From the NCBI RefSeq assembly GCF_026343115.1, contig NZ_JAPEMC010000001.1:5683001-5747000 (forward strand): a stretch of 64,000 nucleotides of DNA, read 5' to 3'. Shown in pieces: positions 27,199-35,338 of the stretch. The first letter of the stretch is position 1. The number at the start of each line of letters is the position of its first letter. The notes below the pieces were generated by a model that saw nothing but the letters and a program-made list of their open reading frames with translations, ran no database searches and had not been told where the DNA came from. This stretch comes from Streptomyces sp. NBC_00102. Lineage in GTDB: Bacteria > Actinomycetota > Actinomycetes > Streptomycetales > Streptomycetaceae. A program made the translations under genes and the position numbers.

Positions 27199-27240
27199 CG
27201 GTGCGGCCCCGGCGGTCACACCGCCGGGGCCGCACCGTCA
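27196..27240. terminator. Bidirectional terminator spanning both stop codons
   Basis: Perfect 21-bp inverted repeat (27196-27216 with 27220-27240) with a 3-nt loop. The TGA stop codons of the converging regulator and hydroxylase genes are the outer ends of the stem. Confidence 0.9.
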
Positions 27241-28218
27241 GAGCAGGATCGCGCCGCCGCCCGGTCGGTACCCGGCGCTCCGCCGGTTGTCCAGATGGAC
27301 GAAGGTGCGGTGCAGCCAGCGGTCCCGGCCGTCGTAGCGCGGCCGGAACGACGTACGGCCGTGCACAGCCACCCGGTTGTCCACGAAGGCCAGTTCGCCG
27401 GGCCGTAGCATCAGCAGGGCCGCGACCTCCAGGAACGCCGTGCGCAGCGACTCCAGGGCGTCCGCCGCCTCCGGGTCCAGTGCCGCCGTCGCGTGGAAGT
27501 CCACCTGGACGTTCGGGTCCTGCCGGTCGCCACCCAGGACGGGGTGGCAGGGGGCCTCGCCCGACTGGAAGGAGGGCGGCGGCTGCGTCACGAAGCGGGG
27601 TGCCTCAAGGGCGCGGCGCACCGCTTCGGGGAGCAGGGCCACGGCCCGGCGGATCGAGGCGACGAAGGTGCCGGCGTCGCCGTCGTGATGCTCGCGCAGG
27701 CAGAACAGTCCTACGAAGTCCGGTCGGTGCGGGTGGAACGCGTTCTCCACGTGGAGTTCGAGCAGGGTGGAACCCGCGTTGCTCTGCGACCCCTCCATGC
27801 CGGGAATCGGTACCACGTTCTGCACGAGGGCACCGGACTTCTCCGCCTGGTAGGCCGTCACCTCGCCCAGCTCATGGCTGATCAGGGCTACCACGGAAGC
27901 CGGCAGCGTGGCCTGCCGTTCGACGGATCCCGCCACCGCCGGAGTCTCCGGAAGCCATGCCTCGTCCATGGGCAGGTTGCGCAGGACGAGCAGGCCGTCC
28001 GGGCCCGGGTCGTGTCGGTAGTGGCGGATCTCCTCGCGTATCCGGAGGGGAAGTCGGCAGGCCAGTGCGCGGGCGGCTTCCCGCCACCGGCTTTCGTCCA
28101 CGAGACCGGGCGCGGTCCCGGAGAGCAGACGAGCCAGCGCCTCGACCTCGTGGCGCTCGGTATCGGTCAGGGTCAGGCCCACGGTGGCAGCGACAGGTGC
28201 GGGCAGGGCGGTGGTCAT
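27238..28218 (-). CDS. AsnO-like Fe(II)/2-oxoglutarate amino-acid 3-hydroxylase
   Basis: 326-aa clavaminate-synthase-like oxygenase. Iron ligands are visible as H156-x-E158 in NAGSTLLELHVENAFHPHRP and a distal H286 in VDNRVAVHGRTSF, with RYDGRDRW giving the 2-oxoglutarate Arg. Sequence and spacing are closer to asparagine oxygenase (AsnO of the CDA cluster) than to the arginine hydroxylase VioC: the stretches around HVENAF, PPPSFQ and VHGRT match AsnO as I remember it. AsnO makes (2S,3S)-3-hydroxy-Asn from free Asn, and the NRPS here has an Asn-type module. The ATG at 28218 follows AAAGGA; the upstream extension is rejected. It is last in the dpg operon. Confidence 0.85.
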   Translation of the reverse strand: MTTALPAPVAATVGLTLTDTERHEVEALARLLSGTAPGLVDESRWREAARALACRLPLRIREEIRHYRHDPGPDGLLVLRNLPMDEAWLPETPAVAGSVERQATLPASVVALISHELGEVTAYQAEKSGALVQNVVPIPGMEGSQSNAGSTLLELHVENAFHPHRPDFVGLFCLREHHDGDAGTFVASIRRAVALLPEAVRRALEAPRFVTQPPPSFQSGEAPCHPVLGGDRQDPNVQVDFHATAALDPEAADALESLRTAFLEVAALLMLRPGELAFVDNRVAVHGRTSFRPRYDGRDRWLHRTFVHLDNRRSAGYRPGGGAILL

Positions 28219-28258
28219 GCGGCGTCCTTTCGTATTGTCCGGATCGGAGAGGATCCGG

Positions 28259-29398
28259 TCAGCCCAGGTAGTCCTCGGCGCCTCCGGCGCGGACCGTGTC
28301 GAGGGTGAAGCAGTGGAAGCCGCCGCCGAAGAGCCGGCGGTGGCGATGGCGCACGGGCACGACATCGAACTTGTGCGCTTCCAGCGTCCTGATCAGCGTC
28401 TTGCACGCGTCGTTGACCATGACTGTCTGCTCGTCGACGGACAGCAGGTTCAGGTCGATGTACGGGCTGGGCGGGATCGGGTCGCCGTTCTCGTACTGCG
28501 GGTAGTCCTCCAGGGCCGGAGTGGGCGCGATGATCGTGTCCCACTTCCGCAGCGCCTCGGGCAGGTAGTCCCGTACGCCTTCCGAACGCAGCAGGAGCAG
28601 GCCGGGGCGGAGTGCGACGATGACGCTGTCGATGTGGCTCTGTGTGAGTCTCTCCATGCGGTGGACCCGGACGCGGCCCTTGAGGTGGCGCTCCAGCCAG
28701 TCAACCGCCAGCGCGTGGTTGGCGTTGGAGACGTTGACGATCAGGTCGCGGCCGAACCGCAGGGCGTTGGCGCCGTCGATGAGCATTTCGAGACCGACAT
28801 CGTACGGGGAGGGCCGCGGCTCCAGCGGGACCTCGATGTTCGGTGCCGCGTGGGCGATGTTGCCAGGGTCGAAGGAGTTGTCCGTCAGCATGGGGCGCGG
28901 CATCGTCGTCCAGCGGGCGCCCTGGAGGAAGTAGTCCTGGAAGACGGGTGCCAGGAACTTCGTCTCGAAGTAGCGGGCTCGCAGCATCGGCGGGGTCTCG
29001 ATGATTTCGTCGCCGACGATCAGGGTGTTGTCCCGGACGTTCAGCGGCGGGGTGACCGGTGCGGACCAGGCCGGAGTGGTCACCCCGCGGTCCACGGACT
29101 CCGGCTCCAGGGGCCGCAGAACCTTGACGCCGAGCGACGCCAGGGTGGCGGCCATGCCCTCGACGTCCTCGACGAGTTCGTCGGCGAGGCGCTGGCGGAA
29201 GGCGATCCGCTCCGGGGATTCGGTGCTCCCGCCGTCCCGGGAGGTGCGGATGGACGGGTAGTAGCCGCGGGCGCCGGTGAGATTGTCGCTGATGAACATG
29301 TCGAAGGACAGATCACGGACGCGGGCGGCGTAGTTGGTGGCGGAGCCGACGATGACCTCTTTGAGTGAGGTCCATTCGTCGTGGCTGTTCAGGCGCAT
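28259..29398 (-). CDS. Arginine:X amidinotransferase (paralogue 1)
   Basis: 379-aa enzyme of the glycine/inosamine amidinotransferase family, which moves the guanidino carbon of Arg onto an amine. Visible motifs: N-terminal LNSHDEWTSLKEVIVGSATN; RDNTLIVGDEIIETPPMLRA (acid and substrate loop); SHIDSVIVALRPG; and the C-terminal FGGGFHCFTLDTVR with the catalytic Cys (about C363). Its paralogue at 36192-37352 lies 7 kb away in the same cluster. The acceptor amine is unknown; arylglycine, ornithine or the finished peptide are possible. It lies between the ferredoxin and AsnO-like genes in the minus-strand operon. Confidence 0.9.
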   Translation of the reverse strand: MRLNSHDEWTSLKEVIVGSATNYAARVRDLSFDMFISDNLTGARGYYPSIRTSRDGGSTESPERIAFRQRLADELVEDVEGMAATLASLGVKVLRPLEPESVDRGVTTPAWSAPVTPPLNVRDNTLIVGDEIIETPPMLRARYFETKFLAPVFQDYFLQGARWTTMPRPMLTDNSFDPGNIAHAAPNIEVPLEPRPSPYDVGLEMLIDGANALRFGRDLIVNVSNANHALAVDWLERHLKGRVRVHRMERLTQSHIDSVIVALRPGLLLLRSEGVRDYLPEALRKWDTIIAPTPALEDYPQYENGDPIPPSPYIDLNLLSVDEQTVMVNDACKTLIRTLEAHKFDVVPVRHRHRRLFGGGFHCFTLDTVRAGGAEDYLG

Positions 29399-29431
29399 GG
29401 AAGGATTCCTTCGGGGTGTGTCGGAGGCGCG

Positions 29432-29635
29432 TCAGCGGTCGTCAGTACCGGTGAGGATCGCCTGGACCGGGCAGAGCCCGGCGGCCTCCCGTACGGCGTC
29501 GCGCAGGTCGGGTTCGGGACGTTCGTCGAGGAGTACGACCGTGCCGTCCTCCTCGTCCTGGTCGAAGATCTCGGGTACGGCGAGGGCGCACTGCCCGGAA
29601 CCGACACAGGCGTCAGGTTCGATCGTGAGGTGCAT
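29432..29635 (-). CDS. [3Fe-4S] ferredoxin, P450 partner
   Basis: 67-aa ferredoxin. The iron-sulphur ligands appear as CVGSGQC...C: DACVGSGQCALAVPEIFDQ near the N-terminus and GLCPVQAI near the C-terminus. The missing fourth Cys of the first motif is typical of 3Fe-4S ferredoxins that feed bacterial P450s. It starts 12 nt after the stop of the P450 gene in the same operon, so it presumably supplies electrons to it. Confidence 0.92.
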   Translation of the reverse strand: MHLTIEPDACVGSGQCALAVPEIFDQDEEDGTVVLLDERPEPDLRDAVREAAGLCPVQAILTGTDDR

Positions 29636-29647
29636 GGGTCGGGATCC

Positions 29648-30832
29648 CTACCAGGTGACGGGCAGACGGTGCACGCCGTAGACGCTCATGTCGGAGGCGA
29701 AGGGGATCTCCTCGGGCGGCACGGCGAGAGCGAGCCCGGGGAAGCGACGGAAGAGCGCGGGCAAGGCCGTCCGCATCTCCATGCGGACGAGGTTCTGGCC
29801 GAGACACTGGTGGATGCCGTAGCCGAATGCCATGTGTCCGGAGGTCTTCCGGGTGAAGTCGAGACGGTCGGGGTCGGTGAACCAGCCGGCGTCCCGGTTG
29901 GCCGACGGGATGGACACGGTCACCGACTCGCCGGCCTTCATCAGGTGGCCCTCGAACTCCAGGTCCTCAGTCGGCGTGCGGGGCACGCCGAAGTGGAAGA
30001 CGGAGAGGTGGCGCAGGAGCTCCTCGACCGCGTTGTCCGTGATCGACGGATCGTCCCGGAAGACCGCGAGCTGCTCGGGGTGGGCAAGCAGGGCCAGCGT
30101 GCTCAGGGCGAGCGAGCTGGACGTCGACTCGTGTCCGGCGGTGAGCAGCAGGACCCCGACGCCGGCGATCTCCTCGGCGTCGAGGGTTCCGTCGGCCGCG
30201 AGCAGGTTCAGCAGGCCGTCGCCCAGGCCGCCCTCGCGAGAGAGGCGGCGCAGGAAGTCATAGAGCCGGTCCATGGCCTCGGAGGCCTCGTCGGCTGCCG
30301 CTGTGAGGCTGAACAGGACCTCGCTGTTGCGCTGGAACTCGGCGCGGTCCTCGTAGGGCACGCCGAGAAGTTCGCAGATGACCAGCGACGGTACCGGCAG
30401 GGCGAAGGAGGCCACCAGGTCGACGGGGCCGCCCTGGTCGGCCATCGCGGCCAGCACGTGGTCGACGATGGCCTCGATCCGGGGGCGCATCTCCCGCATA
30501 CGGCGGGCGGTGAACTTGCCCGCCAGCTGCTGACGCAACCGGGTGTGCTCGGGCGCGTCCATGTCGACGAGCCAGCCCGGCAGGGCCGGAGCACCGTAGA
30601 AGGGGTCGGCACCGGGCCGGTTCACGGGGGCCCGCTTGAACTCCGAGCGGGCGCTGAAGCGCGTGTCGGCGAGCACCTTGCGGGCCAGCGCGTGGCTGGT
30701 CACCAGCCAGCCGATGTGGCCGTCGGGGTAGCGCATCCGCCGGACGGGCTCGTCCTGACGGTACTTGGCCAGCTCCGGCGGCGGGTCGAAGGGATTCACA
30801 CGCACGGTCGGGTGCGGAGCGATCAGGGTCAT
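29648..30832 (-). CDS. Cytochrome P450
   Basis: 394-aa bacterial class I P450. Key features: I-helix LLLTAGHESTSSSLAL (acid-alcohol pair replaced by E-S-T as in many CYP105-like enzymes), ExxR-type ELLRHL, and haem-binding FGYGIHQCLGQNLVRME with Cys about 343. The reading frame is open for 2.8 kb upstream, but the protein starts at ATG 30832, which overlaps the HpgT-type gene stop (ATGA). It probably hydroxylates or cross-links a residue of the NRPS product; the substrate is unknown. Confidence 0.93.
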   Translation of the reverse strand: MTLIAPHPTVRVNPFDPPPELAKYRQDEPVRRMRYPDGHIGWLVTSHALARKVLADTRFSARSEFKRAPVNRPGADPFYGAPALPGWLVDMDAPEHTRLRQQLAGKFTARRMREMRPRIEAIVDHVLAAMADQGGPVDLVASFALPVPSLVICELLGVPYEDRAEFQRNSEVLFSLTAAADEASEAMDRLYDFLRRLSREGGLGDGLLNLLAADGTLDAEEIAGVGVLLLTAGHESTSSSLALSTLALLAHPEQLAVFRDDPSITDNAVEELLRHLSVFHFGVPRTPTEDLEFEGHLMKAGESVTVSIPSANRDAGWFTDPDRLDFTRKTSGHMAFGYGIHQCLGQNLVRMEMRTALPALFRRFPGLALAVPPEEIPFASDMSVYGVHRLPVTW

Positions 30833-32112
30833 TGTCTCGTCTCCTTGGTCAGGAACGCGGCGAGCCTGCGCACGCCCTCGTCGATCCCGTCGGGATCGAG
30901 GTAGCTGCACGAGAGCCGGATCTGGGTGTCGCCGGCGCCGTCGAGGAAGAACTGCCTCATGGGGGTCCACAGCACGCCGTACTCGGCGGCGGACACCTCC
31001 AACAGGTCGGTGTCGGCGGGGACGGGCAGGTGGACACGCACGAAGAAACCGCCGTCGGGCCGGTTCCAGTGGACTCCCGGAGGAGGCGAACCCAGATCCC
31101 GGTCGAGTGCGTCGAGCAGGAGGTGGAGGTTGCGCCGGTAGAGCTCGGACTTGGTGCGGCTGAGCCTGTCGAGCGAACCTCCGTGTTCGAGAAGCATCCC
31201 TCCGATCACCGCCTGGGAGAGCGGGGAGGTGTTCACCGTGACCATCGACTTGATCGACGCCAGGACGTCGGCGAGAATCCGCGCATCGCCGCCGTCCACG
31301 CGCTGGTCGGCGATGACGAAGCCGACCCGGGCACCGGGGAAGGCCGTCTTGGCGAACGTCCCGATGTGGATCACCCGACCCTCGGTGTCGATCGCTTTCA
31401 GCGAGGGCAGTTCGTCGTCGGCAGCCGCGGTGAACCCGTAGGCGTTGTCCTCCAGGAGGAGCAGGTCCTCGCGGGCGGCGAGGGCGAGCAGTCGGTGGCG
31501 GCAGTCGAGGGTCATCCGGCTGCCGCCGGGATTCGAGTAGTCGGGTGCCACGTACAGGGCGCGCACGGCACGCCCGGCCGCGCGGGCCTCCTGGCACGAC
31601 CGCGCGAGGCCGTCGAGGTCGAGGCCGTGCGCCGTCTCGTCGACACCCAGGACGTCGACGTCGAGCAGCCGGGCTGCGCCGGTGATGCCGACGAAGCACG
31701 GGTTGGCCACCGCGAGCACGTCGCCCGACGAGCGGAACAGGGCACGCAGAACCAGCAGCATCGCCTCCTGGGCCCCCACCGTGATCACGTACGACTCCGG
31801 CGGGGCGTCGATGCCGTAGTCCTGGCGAAGCGCCTCGGCCACGATGTCGTTGATCAGGCCGCGGGCGGGGCCGTACTCGAACAGCAGGCGGCGCGCCCGA
31901 TCGGGACTCGCGCCCCGGACCACGGCGTGGTCGAGGAACCGGTCGGTGAAGCGCTGGACGTCCACGTCGGGCAGGGTGTCCGGGTGTGGGGCACCGGGGG
32001 CGAAGGAAATCGCCCCTGGGTGACGGCTCATCACCTCGTTGAGGAAACTGATGGAGCCGAGAACAGGGGCCGTCACGGACCCGTGCAGCCGGTCGGTGTG
32101 GAGCTGGACCAT
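30829..32112 (-). CDS. hpgT: HpgT-type PLP aminotransferase
   Basis: 427-aa fold-type I aminotransferase of the HpgT group, which converts 3,5-dihydroxyphenylglyoxylate (and 4-hydroxyphenylglyoxylate) into the arylglycine. The PLP Lys lies in HIGTFAKTAFPGARVGF (K about 255), with APDYSNPGG upstream and the C-terminal Arg in QIRLSCSYLDP. The gene starts 6 nt after dpgC and is followed by the P450 with a 4-nt overlap. No HmaS or Hmo homologue is present in the window, so only the Dpg branch is supported. Confidence 0.88.
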   Translation of the reverse strand: MVQLHTDRLHGSVTAPVLGSISFLNEVMSRHPGAISFAPGAPHPDTLPDVDVQRFTDRFLDHAVVRGASPDRARRLLFEYGPARGLINDIVAEALRQDYGIDAPPESYVITVGAQEAMLLVLRALFRSSGDVLAVANPCFVGITGAARLLDVDVLGVDETAHGLDLDGLARSCQEARAAGRAVRALYVAPDYSNPGGSRMTLDCRHRLLALAAREDLLLLEDNAYGFTAAADDELPSLKAIDTEGRVIHIGTFAKTAFPGARVGFVIADQRVDGGDARILADVLASIKSMVTVNTSPLSQAVIGGMLLEHGGSLDRLSRTKSELYRRNLHLLLDALDRDLGSPPPGVHWNRPDGGFFVRVHLPVPADTDLLEVSAAEYGVLWTPMRQFFLDGAGDTQIRLSCSYLDPDGIDEGVRRLAAFLTKETRQ

Positions 32113-32118
32113 GGTCGC

Positions 32119-33483
32119 TCAGCTCCCGCCCCGGGACCGCTGCCAGCGGCGCTCCACCTTGGCGAGCACATCCTCGCTGTACGAGCGGGCAACCTGCACG
32201 ACCGCGAACTCGGCGAGGTACTCCCTGTAGAGGTCGAGGGGTTCCTCGACGAGGCCCAGCATGTGGCGGTTTGCGGCCACGGCCGGCGCGGCGAGCTCGG
32301 TGACGGCCCGTTCGACGGCGTCGGCCATGTCGCACGGGGCGACCACCTCGTCGCACAGCAGCCGGAACTCCGGGTCGGCCGTGCCGATCCGGCGCCCGCC
32401 CAGGATGACCTGGCGCGCGGTCCTTGCCCCGGTGAACCGGGACAGCCGGAGATTGCCGAGGCCAGGCACGATGCCCTCCTCTGCGGCCGGGAGGCTGAAG
32501 TAGGCGCCCTCCTCGGCGATGACCCGGTCGAGGACGAGCAGCAACTGCATGCCGCCCCCGATGGCGAAGGCGTCGACGGCACCCACCCAGGGTTTCTGCT
32601 GGACGCGTTCTCCCCAGGACGCGGCCTCGGGGCTGCTGAGCAGGCCCCGGTACATCTTGTTGATGTACCCGAGTTCGCGGCCCATCAGGAAGTCGACGAA
32701 CGAGATGTCGCCCTGGCGTAGGTCCTTGAGGTTGATGCCGGCGCTGAACACCCGCCGTCCCTCGTAGCGGGGGTGGTCCACCTCGCCTCCGCGCAGGACC
32801 CCGACCGCGGTGGCGTCGTCCATGAGGACGAGGTCGACAGCGGTCTCCAGGTCGCCGATCAGCTCGTTCGTCTCGGCGTTGAGACAGTGTGCGTTGCGGA
32901 AGGTGACGTGGCCGGCACGGCCGCGGCGCTCGACGAGGACACTGGAGAGCTCGACGCGGCCTTCGGCGCGGTAGTCGGACAGCAACTCCAGCGCGCGGGG
33001 TGTCGGCCGGAGCATCGCCTCGATCAGGTGACGACCGGCCGTGGCCGAGCGCAGGATCGCGCCGCAGAAGATGGCCTGGTCGATTTCCCGCCCGTCCTTC
33101 TCCGCTTGGATGTACTCGTTCTCCGCCGCCATCTGGGCGTCGGTGGGGACGAGGCCGGGGAATTCGTCCGCCGCGGCCCGGATCAGCTCCGGAAGCCGCA
33201 GATGACGGGTGCGCCGGGCGGTGAGCTCGTCGTACACGCCCTCGGCGTGCAGGGCGAGGAAGGCACTCCGGGCCGCACGGCCGCCGCCGAGTAGCCGCTC
33301 GGCAGCCTCCTGCTGCGCAGGTGTGCGCAGAGGCCGGGGGCGGAGCAGGGCGAGCAGCCGCTCGGTTTCGGTGATATGGGCGGCGAGTGCGGCGCGGTCC
33401 GGCTCCAGGCGTCCGCTGAAGCCGGGGACAGGCGGTGTCCCGAGAGGCAGCGCGGCGGTACCGGCCATGGCGGAGGCACTCAT
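32119..33483 (-). CDS. dpgC: DpgC, 3,5-dihydroxyphenylacetyl-CoA 1,2-dioxygenase
   Basis: 454-aa cofactor-free dioxygenase of the crotonase superfamily that turns 3,5-dihydroxyphenylacetyl-CoA and O2 into 3,5-dihydroxyphenylglyoxylate. An N-terminal helical domain (about 1-190) precedes the crotonase fold. Recognisable parts: GRRVFSAGINLKDLRQGDIS (oxyanion loop), DAFAIGGGMQLLLVLDRVIA and EEGIVPGLGNLRLSRFTG. The ATG 33483 overlaps the dpgB stop by 4 nt. Length and order fit DpgC of glycopeptide clusters. Confidence 0.95.
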   Translation of the reverse strand: MSASAMAGTAALPLGTPPVPGFSGRLEPDRAALAAHITETERLLALLRPRPLRTPAQQEAAERLLGGGRAARSAFLALHAEGVYDELTARRTRHLRLPELIRAAADEFPGLVPTDAQMAAENEYIQAEKDGREIDQAIFCGAILRSATAGRHLIEAMLRPTPRALELLSDYRAEGRVELSSVLVERRGRAGHVTFRNAHCLNAETNELIGDLETAVDLVLMDDATAVGVLRGGEVDHPRYEGRRVFSAGINLKDLRQGDISFVDFLMGRELGYINKMYRGLLSSPEAASWGERVQQKPWVGAVDAFAIGGGMQLLLVLDRVIAEEGAYFSLPAAEEGIVPGLGNLRLSRFTGARTARQVILGGRRIGTADPEFRLLCDEVVAPCDMADAVERAVTELAAPAVAANRHMLGLVEEPLDLYREYLAEFAVVQVARSYSEDVLAKVERRWQRSRGGS

Positions 33484-34151
33484 GCGGCCCGCCCTGCGGT
33501 GCGCATCCGGCGCAGTTCACGGTCGCAGGCAGCCAAGTGGACGCCGAGAGCCTCGTCGTACTCGGTGGTCTCCGCCTCAGTGATGAGCTGGCGACGCAGC
33601 GCGGTTTCGCGGTCGGCGAGGTGGCTGGTGAGCGTACGGGCGGTGGCCTCGGCCTCCTCGGCGGTCTCGGCACCTCGGTCGATCAGACCCAGTTCCAGGG
33701 CGCGCGCCAAAGGGATGCCGCCGTCCCACAGCAGCAGTCGGCGGGTCCGGTGCGCGCCGAGGCGGCGCACCAGGCGGTAGAGGGCCATGCCCGGCCAGAA
33801 GTGACCGTCGTTGACGGGCAGGGTCAGGGTCAGGCCCCGGACGCCGATGCCGACGTCGGCGGCGAGGAGCAGTTCCACGGCCGGGCCGGCGCAGGCGCCT
33901 TGGGCAAGGACGACGGTGGTGGCGTCGAGCTTCTCCAGACGGCGCAGGGCCCTCTCCCAGCGGTTGACGGAGGAGACGGTGACCTCTCCCGGCCAGGCGG
34001 CCGGCTCGGAGGGGGCGGCGGGAGCGGTGAGCCGCAGAACGAGTGTCGTGGCGTGGCGATCGCTCTCGGCCTCGTCGCAGAGAGAGTTGAGAGCGGTGGT
34101 CAGCTCGGTGAGCGGCCGGGTCGCGTCCAGTTCGGTGAAGGTGCTGTTCAC
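33480..34151 (-). CDS. dpgB: DpgB, crotonase-like helper in Dpg synthesis
   Basis: 223-aa crotonase-family protein that stimulates DpgA and DpgD in formation of 3,5-dihydroxyphenylacetyl-CoA. It lacks a full crotonase oxyanion signature, as is usual for DpgB. Recognisable segments are VNRWERALRRLEKLDATTVV, QGACAGPAVELLLAADVGIG and VNDGHFWPGMALYRLVRRLG. The GTG at 34151 is chosen because AAGGAAA lies 6 nt upstream; the longer open frame overlaps dpgA. The gene is 20 nt after dpgA and overlaps dpgC by 4 nt. Confidence 0.92.
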   Translation of the reverse strand: MNSTFTELDATRPLTELTTALNSLCDEAESDRHATTLVLRLTAPAAPSEPAAWPGEVTVSSVNRWERALRRLEKLDATTVVLAQGACAGPAVELLLAADVGIGVRGLTLTLPVNDGHFWPGMALYRLVRRLGAHRTRRLLLWDGGIPLARALELGLIDRGAETAEEAEATARTLTSHLADRETALRRQLITEAETTEYDEALGVHLAACDRELRRMRTAGRAA

Positions 34152-34171
34152 GGGGTTTCCTTTTTCTCGGG

Positions 34172-35308
34172 TCACCAGGCGACCAAAGCCATTTCGATGG
34201 TCGAGCCCGGACCCATGGTCATGAAGATGCCGAATTCTCCGGAGAGGGCAACACCCTCGGCGCGCAGCCGCTCGTACGAGAAGAGGAACGAGCCACTGGA
34301 GATGTTTCCGTGGTCCCGCAGGACGCCTGTGGTGTGCCGTACGTCGTGGCGGCTGAGGCCAAGGTTCGCGCGGACCGAGTCGATGACCTTCTTTCCGCCC
34401 GAATGGATGACCCAGTGCGAGATGTCGGAGAGGCGCAGGCCGGTTCCGTCGAGAAGATTTCCGAGTGCGGTCTCGGCGTGCGCGCCGACGACGTAGGGAA
34501 CTTCCGGGTCGAGGTAGAAGCTGAACTTCCCGTGGTCGTCGTCCCAGTCGTAGCGCATGGCGTCGAGGGCGTCCGGGATGATGCAGCTGGAGAACTTCAG
34601 CAGGGCCGGGCCGGGGGCCGGGTCGCCGGCTCCGGCGACCGCGGCGGCGCCGGTATCGGAGGTGACCGCGATGGCCGCGGAGCCGTCGCCGAAGAGGCTG
34701 TTCACCACGGACGAGCGCATGGTGCCGTCGAAGACGTAAGCGGCGGAGCAGGCTTCGACGCAGACCATCAGGGCGATCTCGCCCGGGTGGGCCTTGGCCC
34801 ACCCGGCCACGGCGGTCAGTGCGTTGAGGCCGGCGTTGCAGCCCATACCCACGACATCGAGGCGCGAGCAGTGCACGTCGATACCGAGTTCCTTGATGAG
34901 GAGCGCGGAGAGGCCGGGGGTGAGCAGGCCGGTGGTGGTGACGCAACAGAGGTAGCCGACGTCCGCCAGGTCGAGGCCGGCGTCCGTCAGGCATGCCTCG
35001 ACGGCCTCCCTGGCCATGGCGACCCCGGTCGTGGCGTGCTTCTTCAGGAGTTCGCCCTGCGTCTCCACGGACCGGGTGCCGTCCGGGAGCAGCGGCGGCA
35101 GGGTCAGTCCCCGACGCTCGATGGCGCTGTTCAGGAAGATGGAGCGGATGCGCGGATCGACGATGCCGAATTCGTCCAGCATCTCCTGCTGTGTGTAGGA
35201 GGTCCTGGGCACCGCCGTGCCAATTCCGATAATGCGGGGTGGCGCCGACTCCTGTCCTCTGAAGAGCCTTTGGGTCTCGCTTTCGTGTGGGACTTCGATC
35301 ACTGTCAC
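34172..35308 (-). CDS. dpgA: DpgA, type III polyketide synthase
   Basis: 378-aa chalcone-synthase-like enzyme that condenses malonyl-CoA units to 3,5-dihydroxyphenylacetyl-CoA. The catalytic Cys is in LDVVGMGCNAGLNALTAV (C about 157), the His in DISHWVIHSGGKKVIDSV, and the Asn in RDHGNISSGSFLF. The C-terminal MTMGPGSTIEMALVAW is also typical. The GTG at 35308 is chosen because GGGGAG lies 6 nt upstream; the longer frame to 35347 overlaps dpgD. It is first gene of the minus-strand operon, divergent from dpgD. Confidence 0.95.
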   Translation of the reverse strand: MTVIEVPHESETQRLFRGQESAPPRIIGIGTAVPRTSYTQQEMLDEFGIVDPRIRSIFLNSAIERRGLTLPPLLPDGTRSVETQGELLKKHATTGVAMAREAVEACLTDAGLDLADVGYLCCVTTTGLLTPGLSALLIKELGIDVHCSRLDVVGMGCNAGLNALTAVAGWAKAHPGEIALMVCVEACSAAYVFDGTMRSSVVNSLFGDGSAAIAVTSDTGAAAVAGAGDPAPGPALLKFSSCIIPDALDAMRYDWDDDHGKFSFYLDPEVPYVVGAHAETALGNLLDGTGLRLSDISHWVIHSGGKKVIDSVRANLGLSRHDVRHTTGVLRDHGNISSGSFLFSYERLRAEGVALSGEFGIFMTMGPGSTIEMALVAW

Positions 35309-35331
35309 GAATGACTCCCCTGCGTTAGGAT
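35302..35331 (+). promoter_or_regulatory. Leaderless promoter of dpgD
   Basis: CTGTCA (35302-35307), 18-nt spacer, TAGGAT (35326-35331), then exactly 7 nt to the ATG at 35339, with no SD. A TTGACA lies on the opposite strand just inside dpgD and could be the dpgA -35, but no good -10 goes with it. Confidence 0.6.
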
Positions 35332-35338
35332 CATTTCC

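Noticed and set aside
27238..28218. Arginine 3-hydroxylase (VioC/OrfP type)
   Set aside because: The local sequence around both iron-ligand motifs matches AsnO better than VioC, and the NRPS has an Asn module rather than an Arg module.
30833..33673. Upstream extension of the P450 frame over hpgT and dpgC
   Set aside because: Shadow frame without recognisable domains. The P450 begins at ATG 30832 with an ATGA overlap.
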